Source of the DNA: JAAYCI01 sp964370195
GTDB taxonomy: Bacteria > Bacillota > Clostridia > Oscillospirales > Ruminococcaceae
Direction of reading: 5' to 3'
DNA: 6,704 bases
NCBI GenBank assembly: GCA_964370195.1
Contig: CAYJIH010000066.1
Span: 1 to 6,704 of the forward strand
In this document: piece after piece, positions 1 through 5,346 of the stretch
Layout: each line of letters opens with the position of its first letter
Numbering within the stretch: position 1 is the stretch's first letter
The notes under the pieces: model-generated
Databases searched by the model: none
Told to the model about the DNA's origin: nothing
What the model saw: only the letters and a program-made list of their open reading frames with translations
Translations under genes and position numbers: made by a program

Positions 1-2
1 CC

Positions 3-77
3 CAATGGGGGAACAAAAAATATATGAATATGAAACATCTTGAGCAAAATTCTGTCGATGAGTTCATAGCCGGTTAA
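3..77 (+). CDS. Possible C-terminal end of a plus-strand gene cut by the left edge
   Basis: From base 3 the plus strand is open to a TAA at 75-77. It encodes 24 residues ending in HLEQNSVDEFIAG, a mixed, soluble-looking C-terminus of ordinary composition. If real, the gene enters from the left and converges with the PucR-family gene. The stretch is too short to assign a family. The opposite strand is also open here but reads as a Phe/Ile-rich string without a ribosome site. No clear hairpin terminator is visible in 78-187. The call rests on composition only. Confidence 0.25.
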   Translation, partial: QWGNKKYMNMKHLEQNSVDEFIAG

Positions 78-187
78 CTGCTATTCTATAAATGCTACCA
101 TTCTATTTTGCGCATAATTCTTGACAGTACCTTTTGGTGTGATGGAGGATGTTTGTTTTTAGCCTTGTTTTCCCCTCTGTGCCGTGG

Positions 188-1792
188 TTATATATCCATA
201 AACAAAGCCGCCATAAAGGTGAAGGAATGTGGTGTAACAAAAGGATCGAAACCCATCAGTTCTTGCATTTGGTTTTTACGATACAGCAAAGTGTTTCGGT
301 GGATATGCAATTTTTCGGCACAAAGCTTTATGTTAAGCTGGTATTGGAAGAGTGCTCGAGCCGTTGCAATCAGCTCGGTTTCTCGATGCTCGTCGCTATC
401 GCGCAACGGTTGCAACAGCTGGTTGCATAAATCGCGCGCGCCCGCTTGTTGTTTTAAGTGACGCCTTAAATAAAAAAGCATTCCCACTTCTAAAAAGGTG
501 GCCACATGGTTTTCGCCATACACAGTGCGCCCCATAATGGCAATTTCAAACGCTTCTTGGTAAGCATCGGGGATTTCTTTAAAATGAGAAAATCGCTTGC
601 TAACGCCCACAGAAACGGTGGTGGTGTTGCTTGCGCTAAACAATTCAATAATTTTTCGGCTGATGTCTTGCGGTGGACAGGCGGTTTCGGCCAGTAAAAT
701 TAAAAGTGTATCGCTGGAAAAATGCAAAATGTTAGAGGGGCATTCGGCACGAATTAGTTGCTCTACCTTTGGATAATACCAGCGCTGGATATAATGGGTT
801 AACTCTTGGTTTTGTTTTGGGTCTCCTTGATAGGCGTTTAAATTAACCACCACAAAATAATGTTTATCGGTTAAATCGATGCCCAGCTCACTGGCGCGCG
901 TAAGTACACGCTCGTCGCTTGTAAAATTCCAAATGAGCAAATCAGAGAAAAAGGTTTGCTGGTGGCGGCGCACCATATCTTGATACGAATGTTTTTTGTT
1001 GAGCAATAAAATACATGGCAATGCCAGCGATTCTGCTATTGCCAAAACATCTTCCAGTGTATCGTCTTTTTGGTAGCAAATATGCAAAAACCCAAAAAAG
1101 GTGGTTTCTTTTTGGATGTGATAAAGCATACTTTTTTGTCCCTCTTGTGTTAAAAGATGATAACGCACGTTGTCTTTGCCTACTTTTTTCCAATTGACGC
1201 ACTCATGCAAAAAATGCTGCTCATTCACCTTGTCTATTTCCGATTTATTGGAGTAAATACAGTCTAGCCCCGGGTTAAAAAAAGAAATTTCTCGGCCTAC
1301 CTTAAAGGCAAACAACTCTAAAATATCTTGCACACGTTTGTCGCTTGTTAGCAAATCGATAAAATCGCTGCGCAAGCTCAGCTCGCCGCGGCTTTGTTTT
1401 TCTCTGTCCGATAGTTTGCTTAAAATAGGGTTGATGATATCAACAAATGCCACCTTGGGGTCTGCTGCAATCAGTGGAAAAGACAACTCGTCACACAATT
1501 GCACCAAAGAGGGCGACACCTCTTGCAGCACAATCCCCGTGTGACATAGCACAAGGCCGCAGCATTGGTCGTGGTTTAAGGTTTCCACCACAATTTTTTG
1601 CATGGCCACATCGTCGCGAATGGCATAAAATGAGGTGATGAACAGCTGGTTTTGTTCTGCCCATTCACTAATTTGTTTTTCGGCCACTTCCAGCACACTT
1701 ACACTGTTGATGTGCCTTGTTAAGCCGGCACGTCCCGCAAGAATGCGTGCTGTTTTAAGGCCGCCAAAACCCAAAACTTCGCCCACCCGCAT
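188..1792 (-). CDS. PucR-family transcriptional regulator
   Basis: A 534-residue protein with the three-part PucR architecture. Residues about 5-125 match the N-terminal PucR ligand-sensing region (MRVGEVL start; LEVAE at about 34-38; GLVLCHTG at about 79-86; SFPLIAAD at about 104-111). A linker follows, then a CdaR/GGDEF-like middle region at about 295-420 (HYFVVVNLNA; VSVGVSKRF). A C-terminal PucR-type helix-turn-helix spans about 474-530, with LNIKLCAEKLHIHRNTLLYR at 486-505. Family members usually control purine, amino-acid or other nitrogen-compound catabolism and are often encoded beside the genes they regulate. Here it lies downstream of a permease/NicX-like/binding-protein cassette on the same strand. 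A terminator separates the two, and the regulator has its own promoter. The ATG at 1792 sits 9 bases from an AAAGGGGG ribosome site. The inducer is unknown; regulation of the adjacent cassette is inferred. Confidence 0.93.
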   Translation of the reverse strand: MRVGEVLGFGGLKTARILAGRAGLTRHINSVSVLEVAEKQISEWAEQNQLFITSFYAIRDDVAMQKIVVETLNHDQCCGLVLCHTGIVLQEVSPSLVQLCDELSFPLIAADPKVAFVDIINPILSKLSDREKQSRGELSLRSDFIDLLTSDKRVQDILELFAFKVGREISFFNPGLDCIYSNKSEIDKVNEQHFLHECVNWKKVGKDNVRYHLLTQEGQKSMLYHIQKETTFFGFLHICYQKDDTLEDVLAIAESLALPCILLLNKKHSYQDMVRRHQQTFFSDLLIWNFTSDERVLTRASELGIDLTDKHYFVVVNLNAYQGDPKQNQELTHYIQRWYYPKVEQLIRAECPSNILHFSSDTLLILLAETACPPQDISRKIIELFSASNTTTVSVGVSKRFSHFKEIPDAYQEAFEIAIMGRTVYGENHVATFLEVGMLFYLRRHLKQQAGARDLCNQLLQPLRDSDEHRETELIATARALFQYQLNIKLCAEKLHIHRNTLLYRKNQMQELMGFDPFVTPHSFTFMAALFMDI

Positions 1793-1801
1793 GTTTTGTT
1801 T

Positions 1802-1809
1802 CCCCCTTT
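1802..1809 (-). promoter_or_regulatory. Ribosome binding site AAAGGGGG of the PucR-family gene
   Basis: On the minus strand AAAGGGGG lies 9 bases before the ATG at 1792 and supports that start. A run of five G replaces the usual GGAGG core, so one pair with the 16S tail would be a G-U wobble. The permease gene has the same G5 form at the same spacing. Confidence 0.65.
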
Positions 1810-1821
1810 GGATTTTGGATT

Positions 1822-1830
1822 ATTATACCA
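1822..1830 (-). promoter_or_regulatory. Extended -10 promoter of the PucR-family gene
   Basis: The minus strand reads TGGTATAAT: a consensus TATAAT at 1827-1822 preceded by TGn, the extended -10 element. No good -35 is seen at 16-18 bases (the 17-base position reads ATGTAG), which extended -10 promoters tolerate. It lies between the upstream terminator (1861-1891) and the gene, leaving a leader of roughly 20-25 bases. This points to separate transcription of the regulator. TTGTATGT directly upstream faintly resembles the TTGTGCGT motif in front of the permease gene, too weak to call as an operator. Confidence 0.6.
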
Positions 1831-1859
1831 CATACAACGCCGCCCTACATAGAAAACAT

Positions 1860-1891
1860 AAAAACTTGGCCCAGATAAAAGGCCAAGTTTT
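1860..1891 (-). terminator. Bidirectional intrinsic terminator ending the permease cassette
   Basis: A perfect 11-bp stem (AAAACTTGGCC at 1861-1871 with GGCCAAGTTTT at 1881-1891) encloses a 9-base loop. On the minus strand the stem ends in a run of five T. On the plus strand it runs into TTTTATTTG, so it could act in both directions. It starts 11 bases past the stop of the binding-protein gene and separates that gene from the regulator promoter. Confidence 0.85.
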
Positions 1892-1902
1892 ATTTGTTGC
1901 TT

Positions 1903-2520
1903 TTACAAAGAAGCCAATCCCTCGTTAAAGCGGCTGCAAAGTTCTTTGTCGTGGAATACAACGTGCAATGGGCGTGTAAATGTCATGCCCTTTACGGCAT
2001 ACACGTTTGAAATGCCCAGCGAATTTGCCAAATATTGCTTTACACCTTGGTCAAAAACACCCAAATCCACTTCTTCTTTTGAAATGGCTTGCAGCAAAGC
2101 TGCTGCGTCTGCATAGTATTTTTTGTTTTCGTTTGGCAAGGCGTCAATGTCGGGCCCGTTGGTATATCCCTCTAAAACGCCAAGACGTAAATTCTTGCTT
2201 GGTATTTCGCTATAAGACGAAAGGTGCAGCTCTTTTTGGGAAGAAACAAGCTCTGTGGCTGCATTGCGAAGCAAATTTGAAAATTGGTATAATTTTAAGC
2301 GTTCCTCTGTGGGTTGCACTTGAAATGCCGCTTGAAAATATCCCTCTTTCAATTTGGCGTCCACAATGGGCCAGTCGTGCAGTTCCACTTCAATATCTAT
2401 TTCTGCTGCGGCAAATGCAGCACGCACTGTTTCGTAGTCCAAGCCCTGCAAAGCACCATTTTCATCAATGTATTGATAAGGGGGGAAGGGGTCGGCCCCG
2501 ATCAGAATTTTCGTTCGCAT
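1903..2520 (-). CDS. Signal-peptide-less solute-binding protein (SBP_bac_3-like)
   Basis: A 205-residue protein matching the family 3 amino-acid-type periplasmic binding fold. The N-lobe opens with ILIGADPFPPYQYIDENG (5-22) and LQGLDYETV (24-32). PTEERLKLYQFS (70-81) is the usual T-eR-----FS signature, and LRLGVLEG (about 111-118) begins the second lobe. Known members are exported lipoproteins or periplasmic proteins feeding ABC importers. Here the domain begins five residues from the start, with no signal peptide or lipobox. The frame cannot be extended, because an in-frame TAA lies 15 bases upstream of the ATG. GGAG sits 7 bases before that ATG. It should therefore remain in the cytosol. 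No ABC permease or ATPase is adjacent. It may sense, sequester or hand over a ligand related to the permease substrate, or be a ligand-binding enzyme-like derivative. The function is not established. Slightly shorter than the usual domain (about 220-230 residues). Confidence 0.8.
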   Translation of the reverse strand: MRTKILIGADPFPPYQYIDENGALQGLDYETVRAAFAAAEIDIEVELHDWPIVDAKLKEGYFQAAFQVQPTEERLKLYQFSNLLRNAATELVSSQKELHLSSYSEIPSKNLRLGVLEGYTNGPDIDALPNENKKYYADAAALLQAISKEEVDLGVFDQGVKQYLANSLGISNVYAVKGMTFTRPLHVVFHDKELCSRFNEGLASL

Positions 2521-2537
2521 GTGTATGCTCCTTTATT

Positions 2538-2584
2538 AAAAACGCAGGCACGGCAAGCGAAAAGGGTTCCGTTTGCCGGCCTGC
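2538..2584 (-). terminator. Intercistronic terminator-like hairpin between the NicX-like and binding-protein genes
   Basis: Arms 2544-2559 and 2570-2584 pair through GCAGGC/GCCTGC, a single bulged A and CGGCAA/TTGCCG, with further pairs toward the loop. On the minus strand the stem is followed after one base by TTTTT (2542-2538), the form of a Rho-independent terminator. It lies 5 bases past the NicX-like stop and just before the ribosome site of the binding-protein gene. It could partly terminate and lower expression of the last gene, or protect the 3' end of the upstream message. No separate promoter is visible for the downstream gene. Confidence 0.7.
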
Positions 2585-2589
2585 ACTTT

Positions 2590-3636
2590 TTATTTGCCCA
2601 GTTTTTTTGCCAGCGCTGCCAGCGTTGGCTCTATATATTCTCCGTCTTTTAAAATCACAACACCATCCAGCTCCACAGTGCTTTTTAGGCAAATGCCATC
2701 GATGTGGCTTTTGGCCACGCGTGGCTCGCCACCGCTAAAGCAGGTTCCTTGATGCCCAAAGCCCCACTGTGTGCTGCCCCAAACGCGCTCGTCTTCGGTG
2801 GTGCATCCTTCCATTTTTGCTGTTGGCAATACACCATAGCAAACGTGTGCGGCAATATACATGTTGTCGTCCTCTAGGCTTTTGTAGTAGGCACGAAGTT
2901 TATCTGCTTGCCAGCCGCCACGAATTTCTTCAATGCGGCCGCCTTTTACGTGATACTCTACCGGTGTTTCAAGGCGCCCCAGTTCGGCATCGCCACCGCC
3001 ACTGATGGTGCCATCGAAAGCAATTACACCATGAATGGTTTCTTCCACCGGTGCCCAGCCAATTTGGCCAATCATAAAATGGCCACCCGGCTCTGCATAG
3101 CTAATTTCATTCGTTACAGGGCGGTTTGGCGAAATTTCAAACGAAACATCGGTGCCGGCTGCGTTGGTGATGCGTGCTGTTTTGGCTTGTTTTGTCATCT
3201 TTGCCAGCGTGTCTTGGAACTCTTTTAGCACAGGCACATCTACTTCGCCAAAACAACGCACAATGCGCTCTACCCCAAGGCCGCCCAGCATCACTTGGCG
3301 TGTGCGCCCGTTGGTAACGGCGGCATCCCAAATGGGCGAATACAAAAGCCATTGATCGTTAAGTTCAATCCAAACATCTGTTTTGTCAACACAAGCGATT
3401 AAAGGCTCTGGCAAATAGGGCATGGTTAAGGCGCCATAGCCTTTTGGTGTGCTGTGCCAGGCCACCATCACTTTTCCTCCTAGCACTTCGGCTGCCTTTG
3501 CCAGTTCTTCTGCCACACGAAAATCCGCACAAGAATCGATTGTAATTAAAACACTTTCGCCCGCCTTCACCTGCACCAAATCGTGCATAAGTTTATGCGA
3601 AGCACGAGCCAATTCTAAATCTAAATACGTAGGCAT
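2590..3636 (-). CDS. NicX/M29-superfamily metalloenzyme (2,5-dihydroxypyridine dioxygenase-like or aminopeptidase-T-like)
   Basis: A 348-residue protein of the fold shared by M29 aminopeptidases and NicX, the iron(II) enzyme that opens 2,5-dihydroxypyridine. Its length is that of NicX (about 350) rather than M29 (about 400). Counting from the ATG at 3636, visible candidate metal ligands are H264 (in YIAAHVCYG), H311 and D313 (in KSHIDG). This matches the two-His/one-Asp arrangement I recall for NicX (H265, H318, D320). The M29 glutamate in the AEL-G motif is replaced by His, and the M29 histidine before the ALG motif appears as Gln (STQWGFG). A glycine-rich ISGGGDAELG lies at 211-220. No signal peptide, so cytosolic. 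It follows the permease gene by about 26 bases and is co-transcribed. A role on the imported heterocycle is inferred. Oxygen use is uncertain if the host is anaerobic; a hydrolase is the alternative. An ATG two codons upstream (3642) is too close to the ribosome site. Confidence 0.75.
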   Translation of the reverse strand: MPTYLDLELARASHKLMHDLVQVKAGESVLITIDSCADFRVAEELAKAAEVLGGKVMVAWHSTPKGYGALTMPYLPEPLIACVDKTDVWIELNDQWLLYSPIWDAAVTNGRTRQVMLGGLGVERIVRCFGEVDVPVLKEFQDTLAKMTKQAKTARITNAAGTDVSFEISPNRPVTNEISYAEPGGHFMIGQIGWAPVEETIHGVIAFDGTISGGGDAELGRLETPVEYHVKGGRIEEIRGGWQADKLRAYYKSLEDDNMYIAAHVCYGVLPTAKMEGCTTEDERVWGSTQWGFGHQGTCFSGGEPRVAKSHIDGICLKSTVELDGVVILKDGEYIEPTLAALAKKLGK

Positions 3637-3643
3637 AACCATT

Positions 3644-3650
3644 CTCCTTT
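3644..3650 (-). promoter_or_regulatory. Ribosome binding site that decides the NicX-like start
   Basis: AAAGGAG on the minus strand ends 1 base before the first possible ATG (3642) and 7 bases before the second (3636). The second spacing is normal, so the protein probably begins MPTYLDLE rather than MVMPTYLDLE. Confidence 0.7.
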
Positions 3651-3662
3651 AAAGATATTGTT

Positions 3663-4970
3663 TTATTTTTCAATATATGTTCCCAGTTTTCCGCTGCCTT
3701 TTGCACCAACCGTTTTCATGAAAGCAACATACAAAATCATGGCCACAAGCAAGCTGTTGATAGAGGCAATGCCAAAGTTGAAAGACCCAACGAAGCAGGC
3801 AATGGCCCACGAGATAAATGCAAGGATGTTCCAATTAAAGTATTTTGTGCCCTCGCCATATTCGTATTTGCGCCCGCTGATAATAAAATAGTCTGCAATG
3901 ATGATGCCTGCCATAGGCGGTATTCCAATTCCCAGCAGCACCAGCCAGTTTGTAAAGTAATTGGCAAGGCCAAGTGCGCCCAAAATTGTGGCAACAAGGC
4001 CGATGGCCAATGTAATCCATTTTTTAGGGATTTTAACAAGGATATTTGCAATGCCAAGAGAGGACGTGTACAAGTTGTTATCGTTTGTGGACCACTGTGC
4101 GCCAATAAGCACCAGCAAAGCAGGGAAGCCAAGGCCTAAAGCCAACATGGCAGAGGGCAAATCGCCGGCGCCGGTGGCTAAGTTTGTGATATAGCCGGAT
4201 AAAATAACAAAAGAGTTTGCCACAAGATAGCCGATAAACGTGCCGATTAAAGCGCTTTTTGCGTCTTTTGCATAACGTGTGATATCTGCCTGTGCAGACG
4301 CCCCGGCCGCAAAGGAGCCAACTGCCAGCACAATGCCTGTGCCAATGCCAATGGGGGCCACCGGCTCGATAGCCGATAAAATTTCCCAGCCGCCGGCATA
4401 ATTTACCGCAGAAGCCATGCCGATAATAGACGTGATGGCAATCAATGGCACCACAACATAGCTAAGAATGGCAAGGCCTTTATAGCCAAAATAGGCTGTG
4501 AGTAACATCAGGATGCCGCCCCACAAGGAAGCCATCCAAGGCGTTGTGATGATGCCGGCATTGGGGAACATTACGTTGATGGTGGTACCAAACAGGCCCA
4601 CTTGCACCGCATACCAGCCGGCCATTGTTAAAGCAAGAACCAAGGCGATGATTTTTGCGCCTTGATAGCCAAAACTGTGACGAGCGAGCATAGAAGTAGA
4701 CACGCCTTCGCGTGCACCTGCTGTGCCCACAAAGCCGCCATAAATAGCCAAAATTAAGTTGCCCACCACACTGGCAATAATGGCTTGGTTGAACTCAAGG
4801 CCTGCTGCCATCGCCGCGCCGGTGAAAAGCCCCGACATAGCAATGCAAAAACCGGAGGTAACAATGGCAACATTAAATACCCCTTTTTTCTGGTTTGGTG
4901 GCACACGACATGTTGCGTTGTCGTTGTTTAGTTTGGATGCGGCCATTTCTTGAATTGAATGTTCAGACAT
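3663..4970 (-). CDS. codB: NCS1-family cytosine/purine permease (CodB-like)
   Basis: A 435-residue integral membrane protein with about 12 hydrophobic segments, close to E. coli CodB (419). A soluble N-terminus of about 30 residues (PPNQKKG at 24-30) precedes the first membrane segment. Family landmarks are GWYAVQVGLFG (118-128), the QADITRYAKD loop (227-236), the CodB-type WSTNDNNLYTSSLG (293-306) and PPMAGIIIADYF (351-362). NCS1 carriers import nucleobases and related N-heterocycles with a cation. CodB homologues are usually paired with cytosine deaminase, which is absent here. The next gene, about 26 bases downstream, encodes a NicX-like enzyme instead. Cytosine is therefore only one possible substrate; another pyrimidine, purine or hydroxypyridine is plausible. 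It is the first gene of the cassette, behind a promoter at 5018-5046 with operator-like dyads. The ATG at 4970 has GGGGG 9 bases upstream. Confidence 0.9.
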   Translation of the reverse strand: MSEHSIQEMAASKLNNDNATCRVPPNQKKGVFNVAIVTSGFCIAMSGLFTGAAMAAGLEFNQAIIASVVGNLILAIYGGFVGTAGAREGVSTSMLARHSFGYQGAKIIALVLALTMAGWYAVQVGLFGTTINVMFPNAGIITTPWMASLWGGILMLLTAYFGYKGLAILSYVVVPLIAITSIIGMASAVNYAGGWEILSAIEPVAPIGIGTGIVLAVGSFAAGASAQADITRYAKDAKSALIGTFIGYLVANSFVILSGYITNLATGAGDLPSAMLALGLGFPALLVLIGAQWSTNDNNLYTSSLGIANILVKIPKKWITLAIGLVATILGALGLANYFTNWLVLLGIGIPPMAGIIIADYFIISGRKYEYGEGTKYFNWNILAFISWAIACFVGSFNFGIASINSLLVAMILYVAFMKTVGAKGSGKLGTYIEK

Positions 4971-4979
4971 AGCTTGGAT

Positions 4980-4989
4980 CCCCCTTTTT
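4980..4989 (-). promoter_or_regulatory. Ribosome binding site AAAAAGGGGG of the permease gene
   Basis: Five G preceded by A-rich sequence end 9 bases before the ATG at 4970, fixing that start. Core and spacing match the site of the PucR-family gene, while the two genes downstream of the permease use AAAGGAG and AAGGAG. Confidence 0.65.
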
Positions 4990-5017
4990 AGATGAATGGA
5001 ACAAATTTCGTATGTTT

Positions 5018-5046
5018 AGTATAAGGTATTTTAGTTGTTTTGTCAT
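5018..5046 (-). promoter_or_regulatory. Sigma-A-type promoter of the permease cassette
   Basis: On the minus strand ATGACA (5046-5041, 5 of 6 to TTGACA) and TATACT (5023-5018, 5 of 6 to TATAAT) are separated by exactly 17 bases. The expected start is near 5011, giving a leader of about 41 bases before the ATG at 4970. The -35 box begins 2 bases from the proximal operator dyad. Confidence 0.72.
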
Positions 5047-5048
5047 TG

Positions 5049-5061
5049 TTGTGCGTCACAA
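5049..5061. promoter_or_regulatory. Proximal operator candidate TTGTG-CGT-CACAA
   Basis: A perfect 5-bp inverted repeat with a 3-base centre, 2 bases upstream of the -35 box. Its centre is near -44 from the expected start, a position where an activator can touch RNA polymerase, although a repressor is not excluded. On the plus strand it shares the 8-mer TTGTGCGT with the distal site. The PucR-family protein is the most likely binder (inference from proximity). Confidence 0.55.
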
Positions 5062-5076
5062 AAAATAGTTATACAA

Positions 5077-5092
5077 TTGTGCGTATGCACAA
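5077..5092. promoter_or_regulatory. Distal operator candidate TTGTGC-GTAT-GCACAA
   Basis: A perfect 6-bp inverted repeat with a 4-base centre, centred near -73 to -74 from the expected start. The two TTGTGCGT copies start 28 bases apart and the dyad centres are about 29-30 bases apart, close to three helical turns, so bound proteins would face a similar side. The 5-4-5 core resembles Crp/Fnr-type dyads in shape, so a regulator outside the window is an alternative to PucR. Confidence 0.58.
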
Positions 5093-5098
5093 AATGTA

Positions 5099-5133
5099 CC
5101 CTTGAAATACGGCTGTAAACCGCATTTCGAGGG
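5099..5133. other. Imperfect 14-bp inverted repeat upstream of the operators
   Basis: Arms 5099-5112 (CCCTTGAAATACGG) and 5120-5133 (CCGCATTTCGAGGG) pair over 14 positions with one G-T wobble and one mismatch around a 7-base loop. No T-run follows on either strand, so it is not a standard terminator. It lies upstream of the expected start and would not be in the cassette transcript. It could be a protein site, a folded element in read-through RNA from the WG gene, or a relic. Confidence 0.4.
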
Positions 5134-5161
5134 ATAAAATCGTCATTTTTAACAAACAAAT

Positions 5162-5177
5162 TTGTGCAATCATACAA
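5162..5177. promoter_or_regulatory. Weak third TTGTGC-like dyad
   Basis: TTGTGC-AATC-ATACAA has the same 16-base layout as the distal operator, but the right arm differs at two positions. It lies about 85 bases farther upstream. It may be an auxiliary site or chance in AT-rich sequence. Confidence 0.25.
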
Positions 5178-5259
5178 TGGGGAAGGTGTATGGTGGATAC
5201 AGTGGGTATGGATAAGAAAAGAAAAGCACAATATAAAAAACACAAAGGGTAGAATGAGG

Positions 5260-5317
5260 TAAAAAAATAGCGGCACGCCGGAAAGGGCCTTTTGCCCCAG
5301 CAGCGTGCCGCTATTTT
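5260..5317 (-). terminator. Intrinsic terminator of the WG-repeat gene
   Basis: Perfect 15-bp arms (AAAATAGCGGCACGC at 5264-5278 and its complement at 5303-5317) enclose a 24-base loop that can form a small GGGC/GCCC inner hairpin. On the minus strand the stem runs into seven T (5267-5261). The stem begins 29 bases past the stop of the WG-repeat gene. The plus strand also ends in TTTTATT, so weak bidirectional action is possible. It should insulate the permease cassette. Confidence 0.88.
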
Positions 5318-5346
5318 ATTGCAATTTCTTCTTTCACCTACGTCGC

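Larger units (their letters stand above)
4971..5346. other. Intergenic regulatory region between the WG-repeat gene and the permease cassette
   Basis: These 376 bases hold, right to left, the WG-gene terminator, a stretch of about 80 bases with nothing recognisable (5178-5259), a weak dyad, an imperfect hairpin, two operator candidates and the cassette promoter. The expected leader of about 41 bases is too short for a typical riboswitch. A 77-codon minus-strand frame crosses the region but starts at a GTG inside the terminator stem and is not a credible gene. Confidence 0.6.

Noticed and set aside
1..67. Minus-strand frame open to the left edge starting MNSSTEFCSR
   Set aside because: No ribosome site, and the translation is a Phe/Ile-rich string from AT-rich DNA. 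The plus-strand frame over the same bases looks more like protein.
121..149. TTGACA on the plus strand as a promoter
   Set aside because: No -10-like hexamer occurs at 16-18 bases, and it would only transcribe antisense to the PucR-family gene.
1980..2738. 252-codon open frame on the plus strand
   Set aside because: It lies antisense to the binding-protein gene and the end of the NicX-like gene, runs through the intercistronic hairpin, is Cys/Arg/His/Leu-rich without a recognisable domain, and has no ribosome site. It is a shadow of well-supported minus-strand genes.
2590..3636. Straightforward M29 aminopeptidase assignment
   Set aside because: Expected M29 metal ligands are substituted (Glu to His in the AEL-G motif, His to Gln before ALG), and the length fits NicX better. 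The fold relation is kept but not the peptidase activity call.
4971..5011. Riboswitch in the permease leader
   Set aside because: The expected leader is only about 41 bases and shows no conserved purine or other riboswitch core or terminator switch.
5043..5276. 77-codon minus-strand frame with a hydrophobic start in the intergenic region
   Set aside because: Its start is a GTG inside the terminator stem, no ribosome site precedes it, and its 3' part runs over the operators up to the -35 box. The hydrophobic run comes from T-rich DNA.
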